Shown: positions 53,027 through 62,220, counted from the first letter of the stretch. The stretch: DNA of 64,000 bases from Paenibacillus pabuli NBRC 13638 (GCF_001514495.1 NZ_BCNM01000022.1:62001-126000), one strand, 5' to 3'. Made by a program: numbers and translations. Notes: a model not told the origin generated them from the sequence alone.

Positions 53027-54271
53027 GTGTATTGTCACGTATGTGGGACCAAAAGCAGTTCAGGGGACAGCACATGTAGAAAGTGTAGAACAAAATTAAA
53101 AGATTCAAGCTCTACAGATGTACAGATTCGGGCAGAAACAGCGGTTGGTCTGGAAAGTGGAGCGGGAAACGCAGTAAATCAACTATCCAGACAGCAGCAG
53201 CCTGCCCCAAAGAAGAGTAACACTGCTCAAGGACGTGCATTTACCTGGATTATTCCACTGCTGCTTGCAGCCGTGATGGGGGCTTTACTGACGTACTACT
53301 ACAAGCAGGAAATGGGCATTAATGCGGAGGTCAAATCACTGCATCAACAGGCGGAACAAGCGGCTCTGGAAGGTAAATACAATGAAGCACTTCAGTTGCT
53401 GGACACCGCTCTGGTGAAACGACCGAACTATAATGCACTTGTACAGGATCGCCAAATTACAGCGAAAGCGTTCAATCTGATGAATCAGTTAAATGAGGCT
53501 TCCACAAGTCTGAAGACAGGAAAACTGTCGGCAGGAGACAAGACTCTACAGGCTGTAGCGAAAGTTCTGAATGAGCGGGAAGAACCTGTGTTTACCAAAG
53601 TGCGTGCCACATTAAATAACAGAAAGGTCACGCTGGCTGTACTGAAGGTGAAAAAGGAAATTGATAGTTTGACTACGGTGGGGGCACTTGCAGAGAAGCT
53701 GGATAACGTATCGAAACTGAAGGGTAAGGAAGTCGAGGCGGTAAAGAAGCAAATCGTCGACAAACTGGCAGGCATTAGTTACAAGCAAGCTGAACAGCAA
53801 GTGAAGAAAAAGGATTTTACGGCTGCATTGCAAACCGTTGATCAGGGGCTGTCCTATGCGCCGGAAGATGACAAATTGACAGCATATCGCGAACGGGTGC
53901 TGAGTGAGAAGAAGGCTTTTGAAAAGGCAGAAGCTGAACGTATTCAACTGGCTGAGCAACAGGCAGCAGAAGAAGAGCTGAAGAACCGCACAGCAGCGGT
54001 GAGCATTGTAAACGTAGAAGCGACGCTTGATATGTATGGCGACCTGTATATAAGCGGTTCAATCGTGAATAATGCCACTCGGCCCATCTCTTCCGTCACG
54101 GTTATGGTTGATATTTATGGTACTGACGGTACCTATCTGGGCCAGACGTATGTGGATGTGTATCCGAGCTGGCTGGATGTGGGAGAAGAAGGTTTCTTTG
54201 AAACGTATTATTATGGTGTGTACCAGGAAGCGGAAGTCTCTGTTGTGAATGCAACGTGGTATCTGGAATAG
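53027..54271 (+). CDS. Zinc-ribbon, TM-anchored coiled/TPR protein with FxLYD-like domain
   Basis: 414 residues. A zinc ribbon at the N-terminus (C3, C6, C17, C20 in YCHVCG...TCRKCR) precedes a polar linker and one helix (about 67-87, WIIPLLLAAVMGALLTYYY). The extracytoplasmic part holds a long helical region with TPR-like repeats (ALEGKYNEALQLLDTALVKRPNY and KKDFTAALQTVDQGLSYAPEDD) and a C-terminal beta domain with the FxLYD pattern (VNVEATLDMYGDLYISGSIVNNATRPISSVTVMVDIYG). GGAGGGATCAGG precedes the GTG. It ends nine bases before an HtrA-like protease, so it is probably its partner or substrate recruiter. Confidence 0.8.
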   Translation: MYCHVCGTKSSSGDSTCRKCRTKLKDSSSTDVQIRAETAVGLESGAGNAVNQLSRQQQPAPKKSNTAQGRAFTWIIPLLLAAVMGALLTYYYKQEMGINAEVKSLHQQAEQAALEGKYNEALQLLDTALVKRPNYNALVQDRQITAKAFNLMNQLNEASTSLKTGKLSAGDKTLQAVAKVLNEREEPVFTKVRATLNNRKVTLAVLKVKKEIDSLTTVGALAEKLDNVSKLKGKEVEAVKKQIVDKLAGISYKQAEQQVKKKDFTAALQTVDQGLSYAPEDDKLTAYRERVLSEKKAFEKAEAERIQLAEQQAAEEELKNRTAAVSIVNVEATLDMYGDLYISGSIVNNATRPISSVTVMVDIYGTDGTYLGQTYVDVYPSWLDVGEEGFFETYYYGVYQEAEVSVVNATWYLE

Positions 54272-54280
54272 GAGGACAGG

Positions 54281-55435
54281 TTGGAAATGGCCAAACGAAC
54301 ATGGAGTACGATCATATCCAGTGCCATCATTATCGCTGCTGGAGCAGGAGGCGTGTTCTGGATACATCAGCATTCAGCAGATCAGCTGCAGGATGGGCCC
54401 AGACTGGCCGTTGTTGCTGCGAAGGAAACGGAAACCGCGGCAGCGGCGACTGCTTCCAAGAAACCCGAGAAGAAGACGCGGAAACAGATTATTGAAGAGA
54501 GCCAGAAGAAAGTGGTCACGATTGAGAGCAGCAGTGGATTGGGTTCCGGTTTTCTCTACAATGATCAGGGGGATATCGTTACGAATGCACATGTGGTGGA
54601 AGGTTCAAAAGAAGTGACCGTCCGTACCCTGAATCATGAGGAATATAAAGGAACGGTGATTGGTATCGGGGATGAGACGGACGTGGCCGTTGTCAGGGTG
54701 CCGGATCTGAAAAAGGTCAAACCACTATCCATTGCCAAGTCCAAAGCCGAGACCGGAGACGAGATCCTGGCGCTGGGCAGTCCGCTCGGGCTGGAGAACA
54801 CTGTAACTACGGGGATTATTAGCGGTGTAGGACGCAGTTTTGAAATAGCGCCGTATATCTATAGCAATCTTTATCAGATCTCAGCTCCGATAACCCATGG
54901 TAACAGCGGCGGACCACTGATTAGTGCGGAGACTGGCGAAGTGCTCGGCATCAATTCAGCTGTGGTGGAACAGGAGGGCGGAATTGGATTCAGCATTCCT
55001 ATGACCAGTGTACTCAAGCAGGTACAGGCGTGGTCCAATAAACCTTCCGGTGGAACACCGGTTCAGACGGTAGGGGATAAGCAATCGGAGGCATCTTCGG
55101 CATCATTGGAAGCGGAAGGACTTGTGACGGACTTCTATATGAGCCTGAATCTAAGTGATTATGTCACCGCCTATGCATTGCTCGGCAGCGAATGGCAGAG
55201 TGGGACGACATATGCCAAGTTCCGCGAAGGGTATATCAATACGAGCTATGTAACCATCGGTGATCTGGCCTCTACGGTTAACGAAAATAAAGAGATGGAA
55301 GTGACGGCGGTCATTACAGCAGATGAGCGTAGAGATGGCGAGTATGTAACAACGAAATACAAGGTTACGTATCAGATAGGGTATGAGAATGGTCAGCTGA
55401 AAATATTGCATGGTCAAGGTAAAAAAATGAAATAA
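54281..55435 (+). CDS. Membrane-anchored HtrA/DegP-like S1C serine protease without PDZ
   Basis: 384 residues: a single N-terminal helix (TIISSAIIIAAGAGGVFWI), a Lys/Ala-rich linker, then a trypsin-like protease with His104 (TNAHVVEG), Asp134 (DETDVAVVRV) and Ser209 (HGNSGGPL). Instead of a PDZ domain it carries a ~115-residue C-terminal domain (LVTDFYMSLNLSDYVTAYALLGSEW) of NTF2-like appearance. It would degrade misfolded or specific proteins outside the cell membrane. A TTG follows AGGAGG closely; an ATG six bases on is an alternative start. It is co-transcribed with the zinc-ribbon gene. Confidence 0.9.
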   Translation: MEMAKRTWSTIISSAIIIAAGAGGVFWIHQHSADQLQDGPRLAVVAAKETETAAAATASKKPEKKTRKQIIEESQKKVVTIESSSGLGSGFLYNDQGDIVTNAHVVEGSKEVTVRTLNHEEYKGTVIGIGDETDVAVVRVPDLKKVKPLSIAKSKAETGDEILALGSPLGLENTVTTGIISGVGRSFEIAPYIYSNLYQISAPITHGNSGGPLISAETGEVLGINSAVVEQEGGIGFSIPMTSVLKQVQAWSNKPSGGTPVQTVGDKQSEASSASLEAEGLVTDFYMSLNLSDYVTAYALLGSEWQSGTTYAKFREGYINTSYVTIGDLASTVNENKEMEVTAVITADERRDGEYVTTKYKVTYQIGYENGQLKILHGQGKKMK

Positions 55436-55442
55436 AGCGCGT

Positions 55443-55476
55443 AAGGGGAGCTGGCCATTCTGCCAACTCCCTTTTT
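55443..55476 (+). terminator. Terminator after the HtrA-like gene
   Basis: AAGGGGAGCTGGC/GCCAACTCCCTT with a 6-base loop is followed by TTTGG. Confidence 0.8.
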
Positions 55477-55479
55477 GGT

Positions 55480-55523
55480 TTGCTTAAGTTCGATGCATCT
55501 GTTAAAATACAGAACGAACGTTC
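55480..55523 (+). promoter_or_regulatory. TetR/MFS promoter with overlapping palindromic operator
   Basis: TTGCTT (55480-55485), a 17-base spacer and TAAAAT (55503-55508) form a good promoter. The palindrome GAACGTTC (55516-55523) lies at the expected start of transcription, where the encoded TetR protein could repress itself and the pump. Confidence 0.6.
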
Positions 55524-55557
55524 AGTATGCACGATGAATTGATGTGGAGTGAAACGG

Positions 55558-56163
55558 ATGAATATGAATAAAAAACAACTACAAACCGAGCAGACCAAGA
55601 AGAAACTTGCGGATGCCTCAAGAGCCCTTTTTGTACAAAAAGGTTATAAAGCAACGTCCATTGAGGATATTGTAGCTGCGACGGGCAGCAGCAAAGGCAA
55701 TATATATTACCATTTTAAAAGTAAGGAAGGTCTGTTCCTCTATCTAATCGATGAGTGGGACCGGGAGTGGGAAGAGAGTTGGGCGGCCAAAGAACATCTC
55801 TATCGCACCTCCACGGAGAAAATTTATGGTTTGGCGGAACAACTCGTCATGGATGATATGAATCACCCGCTGACGAAGGCAGCTGATGAGTTCTTCACAG
55901 GGGAAAAGAAAGAAAATGATATTGAGGAGCGGATCTCCTTAATGTTTGAGCGGCATATTCAATTTAATAAACAAATGATAGAGCAAGGCATTGAGAGCGG
56001 TGAGTTCAAAGCAGACAATGTAGATAATCTCGCGCTCATATTGGAAAGTACCATTATTGGCCTTAGTCAGATGTCACGGGGGATGGAGCCTGATCAGGCT
56101 CTTGCGTTATACCGCCAGGCCGCTAGTGTGTTCTTGCACGGGATTGCAAAAGATAAAGCTTAA
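55558..56163 (+). CDS. TetR/AcrR-family transcriptional regulator
   Basis: 201 residues: the N-terminal HTH reads KKKLADASRALFVQKGYKATSIEDIVAATGSSKGNIYYHFKSKEGLFLYLIDEW, then an all-helical ligand domain (RISLMFERHIQFNKQMIEQGIE). It is close to QacR/YxaF-like regulators of drug pumps. The ATG at 55558 follows GTGGAGTG. It is 32 bases upstream of an MFS pump, which it probably controls, along with itself. Confidence 0.93.
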   Translation: MNMNKKQLQTEQTKKKLADASRALFVQKGYKATSIEDIVAATGSSKGNIYYHFKSKEGLFLYLIDEWDREWEESWAAKEHLYRTSTEKIYGLAEQLVMDDMNHPLTKAADEFFTGEKKENDIEERISLMFERHIQFNKQMIEQGIESGEFKADNVDNLALILESTIIGLSQMSRGMEPDQALALYRQAASVFLHGIAKDKA

Positions 56164-56195
56164 GCAACATTTTGACAACTACGGAGGATGGAATC

Positions 56196-57416
56196 ATGGC
56201 ATTACTAACACGGAACAGGGGCGCACTGCTGCTGTTAATGTTTAATATTTTTCTCGTTTTTACGGGTATTGGTCTGGTTGTACCGATCATGCCTGCGTAT
56301 ATGGATCTACTGCATATCACCGGATTCACGGTTGGATTGCTGGTAGCGGCATTTTCCTTCACCCAGTTTCTGTTCTCCCCGCTTGCGGGTCGTTGGTCGG
56401 ATACATGGGGACGTAAAAAAATTATCGTTGGCGGCATGCTGATCTTTGCCGTATCCGAGTTTATGTTTGGTGCGGTCAATGCACCAGTCTTGCTCTTCGC
56501 AGCCCGGATGTTAGGCGGTATTGGTGCGGCGATGATCTTCCCGGCGGTTATGGCTTACACCGCAGATATTACAACAGAGGAAGAACGCGGCAAAGGTATG
56601 GGCTTGATTAATGCAGCGATTACAACCGGATTTATCATCGGTCCGGGAATTGGTGGATACATTGCGGACTTTGGCATTCGAATTCCATTCTACGCCGCTG
56701 GGGTTGCCGGTTTGCTGGCATCCATCATTACATTGATTATTTTGCCGGAATCTGCACGAAGTACAGGAGAACAAAGTAAACCTATCCCTGGTTTAACGAA
56801 GGCCAAAGCTCCGGGTATGGTATCCCAATTGCTGAATTCATACCGTGAACCGTACTTTTTCAGTTTGATTATTGTATTTGTTATGGCATTTGGTCTAGCG
56901 AACTATGAGACGGTATTTTCACTATTTGTGGATCACAAGTTTGGCTTCACGACCAAAGACATTGCATTTATTATTACATTTGGTTCCATCGCAGGTGCGG
57001 TTGTGCAAGTATCCCTGATCGGTTGGTTGCTCAATCGATTTGGTGAAAAGATGGTCATTTCAGTCTGTCTGTTATTTGTAGCCGTATTTGTACTGTTGAC
57101 CTTGTTTGTAAGTACGTACTGGATGATTCTCGTCGTAACGTTTATCGTCTTTCTGGGTATGGATATTTTACGTCCGGCGATCAGTACACAGATGTCCAAA
57201 CTGGCACAAGAACAACAGGGCTTTGTGGCCGGACTGAACTCGGCGTATACCAGTTTGGGGAATATCGCAGGTCCAATCGTAGCTGGAGCGCTGTTCGATG
57301 TGAATATTAACTATCCTTATGTTTCGGCAGCTGCCGTTCTGGCGATCTGTTTCCTGTTATCCCTACGAGTACTCAGAGGGGCCAAAGCGGTAAAACAACC
57401 GAAGGCTGAAATGTAA
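56196..57416 (+). CDS. MFS multidrug efflux transporter (DHA1 type)
   Basis: 406 residues with 12 helices. Typical DHA1 signatures: motif A GRWSDTWGRKKIIVGG, the first helix LFNIFLVFTGIGLVVPIMPAYM and motif C GLINAAITTGFIIGPGIGGYI. It resembles Bmr/Blt/NorA-type and YqjV pumps that export cationic drugs and quinolones. CGGAGGA precedes the ATG; earlier TTG start adds eight residues. It shares an operon with the TetR regulator. Substrates are unknown. Confidence 0.92.
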   Translation: MALLTRNRGALLLLMFNIFLVFTGIGLVVPIMPAYMDLLHITGFTVGLLVAAFSFTQFLFSPLAGRWSDTWGRKKIIVGGMLIFAVSEFMFGAVNAPVLLFAARMLGGIGAAMIFPAVMAYTADITTEEERGKGMGLINAAITTGFIIGPGIGGYIADFGIRIPFYAAGVAGLLASIITLIILPESARSTGEQSKPIPGLTKAKAPGMVSQLLNSYREPYFFSLIIVFVMAFGLANYETVFSLFVDHKFGFTTKDIAFIITFGSIAGAVVQVSLIGWLLNRFGEKMVISVCLLFVAVFVLLTLFVSTYWMILVVTFIVFLGMDILRPAISTQMSKLAQEQQGFVAGLNSAYTSLGNIAGPIVAGALFDVNINYPYVSAAAVLAICFLLSLRVLRGAKAVKQPKAEM

Positions 57417-57461
57417 TTTTATAATTGGAAAAGAAAGCTTCCATATCAATGCATCAACACC

Positions 57462-57507
57462 AAAAAAGTCGACTACACATGTTTCATGTGCAGTCGACTT
57501 TTTTATT
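57462..57507. terminator. Strong bidirectional terminator
   Basis: AAAAAAGTCGACT and AGTCGACTTTTTT enclose an inner ACATG/CATGT stem, separating the convergent MFS and bglH genes. Confidence 0.9.
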
Positions 57508-57517
57508 AGTGCGTGTA

Positions 57518-58927
57518 TTAACGAATTTCTCCATTCGTTTCAATCAGTTTTTGATACCAGTGGAAACTCTGTTTGCGGATACGTCTCAATTCCTTGATAT
57601 CGAATTCCTCACGATCCACATAGATGAATCCATAACGTTTGCTCGACCCTTGATGTGTGCTGACCAGATCGATCGCAGACCAAGGGCAGAAGCCAAATAC
57701 ATCCACGCCGTCCGTAATCGCCAGTTGAATCTGTTCGATATGTTTATTGAAGAATTCAATACGATATGGATCGTTAACCACGTCGCCTTCCTCCAGTTTA
57801 TCAAAGGCACCCAGACCATTTTCCGTAACAATCAATGGCAGGTGATAACGGGAGTAGATCTGGCGCAGGGTAGAGCGGAAGCCCACGGGATCAATTTCCC
57901 AACCAAACTCCGTTTTTTGCAAATTGGGATTCACAGATCCTCTATATGCGCCCGGTTCACCTACGATTTCATGCTGGTCTCCTGTATGGGAGAAGTCATT
58001 ACCATCGTTCAGGCTTTCACCAACCGTTTGGGAAGTATAATAGTTGAACGCAATAAAGTCAGGTTTTCCTTGAGCTAGGATGTCCATATCTCCGTCTTCA
58101 ATGATGGGAGTATATCCTTTCTCTTCGAGATAACTCCAGGCAATATGATTATAACGTCCATATACCGCCATATCGAGATAGAGCCAGTTACGAATGGCAG
58201 CATAGTTATCAGCCGCGAGTGTGTCTTCCGGTTTGGAGCTCGCCGGGTAAATTACACCGATATTAGGAGCTGGGCCAATCTTGGCTTCAGGCAGCATTTC
58301 ATGACACAGGACCATGGCTTTAGCTTGAGCAACCAGCATGTGATGATTTTGCTGATACAGTGTTTTTTGCGGATCAACAAGTGTTGTATCCAGTGTACCC
58401 AGAGAGCCAGGATGCAGGATTAGCATATTTTGTTCGTTGATGGTCAGCCAATATTTAACCCGATCTCCGTAGTTTTCATAAAGAGTCTTGGCATATTGTT
58501 CAAAAGCATCAATCGTTGCTCGGTTGGACCAGCCGCCTTTTTCTTCAAGCGCATAAGGAAGATCGAAGTGATACATCGTCACAATGGGTTCAATACCGTA
58601 TTTAATTAACTCATTAATGAGAGAATCGTAAAAGGCGAGTCCCTTCGGATTCACCTCACCCGCTCCTTGCGGATAGATGCGTGTCCATGCGATGGAGAAA
58701 CGGTAGGCTTTAAAGCCCATTTCGGCGAGCAACGCCACATCTTCTTTGTACATATGATAGTGATCACTGGTTACCTTGAAGTCGGTTACGCCTTCCACAT
58801 GATTCCCCATGTCGATGACAGAAGGGCCTTTACCATCTTCATTCCAGGCTCCCTCAATCTGATAGGCAGAGGTTGAACCTCCCCAGAAAAAATCTTTAGG
58901 AAATGGTTTCAGTTGAGTATGTTTCAT
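57518..58927 (-). CDS. bglH: 6-phospho-beta-glucosidase (GH1)
   Basis: 469 residues of GH1: the acid/base Glu165 is in WLTINEQN and the nucleophile Glu369 in LIVTENGLG. The N-terminal FFWGGSTSAYQIEGAWNEDGKG is a GH1 hallmark. As the last gene of a bglP-type PTS operon, it hydrolyses the phosphorylated aryl- or cellobiose-like glucosides brought in by the permease, giving glucose 6-phosphate. AGGAGG is found before the ATG. The gene lies 42 bp downstream of bglP. Confidence 0.94.
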   Translation of the reverse strand: MKHTQLKPFPKDFFWGGSTSAYQIEGAWNEDGKGPSVIDMGNHVEGVTDFKVTSDHYHMYKEDVALLAEMGFKAYRFSIAWTRIYPQGAGEVNPKGLAFYDSLINELIKYGIEPIVTMYHFDLPYALEEKGGWSNRATIDAFEQYAKTLYENYGDRVKYWLTINEQNMLILHPGSLGTLDTTLVDPQKTLYQQNHHMLVAQAKAMVLCHEMLPEAKIGPAPNIGVIYPASSKPEDTLAADNYAAIRNWLYLDMAVYGRYNHIAWSYLEEKGYTPIIEDGDMDILAQGKPDFIAFNYYTSQTVGESLNDGNDFSHTGDQHEIVGEPGAYRGSVNPNLQKTEFGWEIDPVGFRSTLRQIYSRYHLPLIVTENGLGAFDKLEEGDVVNDPYRIEFFNKHIEQIQLAITDGVDVFGFCPWSAIDLVSTHQGSSKRYGFIYVDREEFDIKELRRIRKQSFHWYQKLIETNGEIR

Positions 58928-58969
58928 AGTTAGTTCCTCCTAAATTGAATTCGTATAATATAAGTTGGG

Positions 58970-60868
58970 TCAGACTACGAGAGTCAGCAGGACATCATTT
59001 TTCTGTACCTGTTCCTGAGTTGTTTCGAACACATCCACTTCTTGTTGCGTTAGAGTGACAATGACAGGTGTTACGGTTTCATATCCGGCTTCCTTGATCT
59101 TATCGATGTCAAACTGGATCAACAGATCGCCCTGTCTGACGATATCACCTTCCTGAACAACCGGAGAGAAGTGTTTTCCCTTCAGCGCTACTGTGTTGAT
59201 GCCAACATGAATCAGGATTTCCGTTCCTGCGTTGGTGGTTAGTCCAATGGCATGTCCAGTCGGGAAGAGGGAAGTGACAACACCGTCTACCGGAGCGACA
59301 ACTTCACCAATCTCAGGCACAATCGCCAAACCTTTGCCCATAGCACCAGTTGAAAAGGCTGGGTCGTTAATGGTACTCAGTGCTACGGCTTTACCTGTGA
59401 GCGGGCTATAAATTTGTTCTTTCTTGATCTCCGTTGTTTTGGTCTCAGGTACGACAGGAAGCTCTACCGGCGTACTTTCAGCCGATGTGCTGGAGACGGA
59501 TTCGTTTTTAACGGAATCTGTATCTTTGGTTTTGCTTTCGTAACCAAACATTACGGTTAATACAGCGGCTACCGTAAAGGAGCAGGCAATCGCAATCACG
59601 TAGACAACCGTTGGTGTATAGACAGGAATGGCAAATATATTGTGGAACACATAAGCAGTCATTTTAACACCAAAGTGACCATTGATGGCACCGCCGATCG
59701 CACCTGCGATAACCACGATAGGAATCACACGTTTATAACGCAGGATCAGACCGTATACGATTGGTTCAGTTACTCCTGCAAGCAAACCGGTAAGGCTGGT
59801 TGAGCCAGCGAGAGTGCGCAGCGTTTTGTTCTTTTTGGCTTTCAGGAAAATACCGAAAGCTACACCGATTTGTGCAAATACAGCTGCAGCAGCCATGGCT
59901 TCAATCGGATCGCCGCCAACCCCGATATTTTGTATCGTGATTGGAGTAAAGCCCCAGTGGAGTCCAAAGACAACCATGAAGGTCATGAATCCACCCAGTA
60001 CAACCCCTGATAGTATACCGCTGACACCGATGAGCCAAGTTACGCCGGAGGAGATCCAGTCACCTACCGTGGTGCCAAATGGTCCAAAGGCCATTGCGGA
60101 CAGCGGAACCATAATCATCAAAGCAATCATTGGTACAAGGAACAATTGCAGGTCTTTCAAAATGATTTTCTTGAGTAACTTATCCAGAACAGCGTAGATA
60201 CTAATCGATATGAAGATTGGGAATACGCTGGCTGAATAATTCATCATCACAACCGGTATGCCCAGGAACGATACATCCGAGCCTTTATCCATGAGCCCCG
60301 TGAAGCTCGGTTCCATCAGAGCGGCACCAATTACACCAGCTACATAAGGATTGGCTTTCAGCTTCATACCCAGTGTGATGCCGAGGAAAATGGGCAAGAA
60401 ATAAAATACAGCGTTACCGGCAGCAGATAAAATCAGGTATGTGTCACTTGTATCAGACATCCATCCGAGCATGGTCAGGACAGTCAGCAAAGCTTTTAAC
60501 ATACCTGATCCTGCCATAGCCGGAATTAACGGCGAGAAACTTCCGGATATAATTTCAAAAACTTTGGATAATAGCGAGGTTTTTTCCCCTGTGGACTCAG
60601 CCGATGAGGAGGAATCTCCTCCAAAATCCCGGTTTTTCATAATCTCCGCATATACATGAGCCACGTTACTACCGATGACAACCTGGAACTGGCCGCCGCT
60701 TTCGACAACGGTAATAATGCCGTCATGTTTTTCAAGCGTTTCGCGTTCGGCCTTTTTCGAATCTTTCAGGTCGAATCTCAGCCGGGTCGCACAGTGGACA
60801 AGACCATTGATATTGGCTTCTCCGCCGACGAGACGAACGATGTCATCCCCCATTTTTTTATGATCCAT
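58970..60868 (-). CDS. bglP: PTS beta-glucoside-specific EIIBCA permease
   Basis: 632 residues. EIIB has the active Cys in LVHCATRLRFDL; EIIC covers about residues 100-460 (GSFSPLIPAMAGSGMLKALLTVL); EIIA has the phospho-His in ILIHVGINTVALKG. It phosphorylates beta-glucosides (salicin, arbutin or cellobiose-type) during import. The ATG at 60868 sits seven bases after AAGGAG; an ATG two codons upstream is too near the site. A RAT/terminator leader precedes it, so it is induced through LicT. It shares about the same size and layout as the PTS gene at 39921. Confidence 0.95.
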   Translation of the reverse strand: MDHKKMGDDIVRLVGGEANINGLVHCATRLRFDLKDSKKAERETLEKHDGIITVVESGGQFQVVIGSNVAHVYAEIMKNRDFGGDSSSSAESTGEKTSLLSKVFEIISGSFSPLIPAMAGSGMLKALLTVLTMLGWMSDTSDTYLILSAAGNAVFYFLPIFLGITLGMKLKANPYVAGVIGAALMEPSFTGLMDKGSDVSFLGIPVVMMNYSASVFPIFISISIYAVLDKLLKKIILKDLQLFLVPMIALMIMVPLSAMAFGPFGTTVGDWISSGVTWLIGVSGILSGVVLGGFMTFMVVFGLHWGFTPITIQNIGVGGDPIEAMAAAAVFAQIGVAFGIFLKAKKNKTLRTLAGSTSLTGLLAGVTEPIVYGLILRYKRVIPIVVIAGAIGGAINGHFGVKMTAYVFHNIFAIPVYTPTVVYVIAIACSFTVAAVLTVMFGYESKTKDTDSVKNESVSSTSAESTPVELPVVPETKTTEIKKEQIYSPLTGKAVALSTINDPAFSTGAMGKGLAIVPEIGEVVAPVDGVVTSLFPTGHAIGLTTNAGTEILIHVGINTVALKGKHFSPVVQEGDIVRQGDLLIQFDIDKIKEAGYETVTPVIVTLTQQEVDVFETTQEQVQKNDVLLTLVV

Positions 60869-60910
60869 GTTCATTCTCCTTTGTTGTTAAGATTGCCTGA
60901 AAACAAAAAA

Positions 60911-60969
60911 ATACCTAAACGAATGGCTAGATCATCGGAAAGATGAGCTGTTGCCAATCATTTAGGTAT
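60911..60969 (-). terminator. Leader terminator upstream of bglP
   Basis: The stem ATACCTAAA/TTTAGGTAT closes a loop with an inner hairpin and, on the minus strand, ends in TTTTTTTG. Its 5' arm overlaps the RAT site, so antitermination is mutually exclusive with the hairpin. Confidence 0.85.
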
Positions 60970-60993
60970 CGCCTGCTTGAGCAGTAACAATCC
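60965..60993 (-). promoter_or_regulatory. RAT antiterminator site of the bglP leader
   Basis: On the minus strand the sequence begins GGATTGTTACTGC, has the symmetric GCAGGCGATACC ending and fits the LicT/SacY ribonucleic antiterminator consensus. LicT binding stabilises it and prevents the terminator. Confidence 0.9.
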
Positions 60994-61015
60994 TTGTCGT
61001 TAAGTTGTGAGACCT

Positions 61016-61044
61016 ACTATATATGACGCCGAAATCGTTTGCAA
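61016..61044 (-). promoter_or_regulatory. bglP promoter with cre-like box
   Basis: TTGCAA and TATAGT (minus strand) are separated by exactly 17 bases. The cre-like CGAAATCGTTTGCA at 61030-61043 (12 of 14 consensus positions) covers the -35 element, suited to CcpA repression. Confidence 0.7.
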
Positions 61045-61051
61045 GCTTTTT

Positions 61052-61912
61052 TTATTCCGCGTCCAGCAACTCGTTACGGGAAGTGACACGTTGAATATGG
61101 ATCGTCAAGTACACCTTTTCATCAATGGACATGGCGCTTTCAAACTTGTCTTCAAGGTACTGATTGATCCGTTGTGTGCATTCAAATGCTTTGCTATATT
61201 TGTCCTTCACCTGCTCATACAGAAAGTTATCTCCTGAAGCAAATTGCTCCTGTTCATTACTCAACATTCGCTGCACAAAGTATTGCAGATGGGTAATAAA
61301 CCGGGAATAATTAAATGAATTTTCATCCAGGGCGATGTGATAATGGTTGGTCACAATGTTGAAGATATCATCAATAACTTCAGTAATTTCAACGGTTTGT
61401 TTCATGCCTTGAGCATCTTGACGAGCGTTTACAAAATGCATCGCAATAAAGCTGGCCTCATGTTCATCCATCTGGATGCCGAATTGTTCCTGAATCAGCT
61501 CCACAGCGTTCATGCCAATCCCAAACTCCTTTTTGTAGAACTTCTTGATCTGCCACAAAAGGGAATTCTTCAGCCCGACGGATTTACGGTACCGGGTAAT
61601 GGCAAACTGAATATGATCGATCAATGATATATAGATATTATCACTAAAAATATCGCCCATTTCCTGTTTGGCATGACCCACAATTTCGTCCGCTAACTTC
61701 AAATATTCGACCGATGTTTCCCCAATCAGATCGATTAATTTTTGTGGTATTTTATCCGATTTCAGCACAAAGGTTTTTTCGATTTTATCCTCATCCACGG
61801 GCTGTCCGTTTTTCTTTTTGAAGCCAAGACCGTTGCCAATGACAACAAATTCGTGACCAACCTGGTTCTCAGCCCGGATGACATTGTTGTTAAAAATCTG
61901 ACGGATGATCAT
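61052..61912 (-). CDS. licT: LicT/BglG-family transcription antiterminator
   Basis: 286 residues. An RNA-binding CAT domain (1-55: IIRQIFNNNVIRAENQVGHEFVVIGNGLGFKKKNGQPVDE) is followed by two PRD domains with the conserved histidines (DHIQFAITRYRKS and TNHYHIALDENSFNYSRFITHLQYFVQR). Phosphorylation by EII/HPr decides dimerisation and binding to RAT sites. GAGGTGAAACAC precedes the ATG. The gene has its own RAT/terminator leader, so it is autoregulated. It lies directly before bglP and bglH. Confidence 0.95.
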   Translation of the reverse strand: MIIRQIFNNNVIRAENQVGHEFVVIGNGLGFKKKNGQPVDEDKIEKTFVLKSDKIPQKLIDLIGETSVEYLKLADEIVGHAKQEMGDIFSDNIYISLIDHIQFAITRYRKSVGLKNSLLWQIKKFYKKEFGIGMNAVELIQEQFGIQMDEHEASFIAMHFVNARQDAQGMKQTVEITEVIDDIFNIVTNHYHIALDENSFNYSRFITHLQYFVQRMLSNEQEQFASGDNFLYEQVKDKYSKAFECTQRINQYLEDKFESAMSIDEKVYLTIHIQRVTSRNELLDAE

Positions 61913-61952
61913 ATATGTGTTTCACCTCAATTGGTCGTAATAAAAACAAAAA

Positions 61953-61986
61953 ACCCAAACTAAGGCTTAATAGCCTTGGTTTGGGT
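61953..61986 (-). terminator. Leader terminator upstream of licT
   Basis: On the minus strand ACCCAAACCAAGGC and GCCTTAGTTTGGGT form a stem followed by TTTTTTGTTTTT, overlapping the upstream RAT. Confidence 0.85.
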
Positions 61987-62011
61987 ATCGCCTGCTTACC
62001 AGTAACAATCC
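61984..62011 (-). promoter_or_regulatory. RAT antiterminator site of the licT leader
   Basis: The minus-strand sequence starts GGATTGTTACTGG, ends GCAGGCGATACC and matches the bglP RAT apart from the loop. licT would thus control its own expression. Confidence 0.88.
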
Positions 62012-62046
62012 CGAAGAAGACGCAGCTTCCTCTTTCAATTATGTCC

Positions 62047-62075
62047 ACTATACCGCTTTCATAACAGAATAACAA
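62047..62075 (-). promoter_or_regulatory. licT promoter with cre-like box
   Basis: TTGTTA and TATAGT (minus strand) with a 17-base spacer. TGAAAGCGGTATAG (12 of 14 to the cre consensus) overlaps the -10. Both PTS promoters thus share the same control scheme. Confidence 0.6.
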
Positions 62076-62118
62076 TACAATGATTTATGGAAATGGACGT
62101 AAAGACGTGGATTTTTGG

Positions 62119-62124
62119 TATAAT
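62119..62124 (+). promoter_or_regulatory. -10 element of the DUF3934 gene
   Basis: An extended -10, TTGGTATAAT, on the plus strand about 95 bp upstream of the DUF3934 start; a -35 is not evident. Confidence 0.45.
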
Positions 62125-62220
62125 AAGAAATGCTGGAAGTGAATTAGATGGGCTGGGTTGCATAATAAGTTACCGAGGACGGTCATTTTTAAGCATATAC
62201 AGGATTATTGGAGTGATAAC

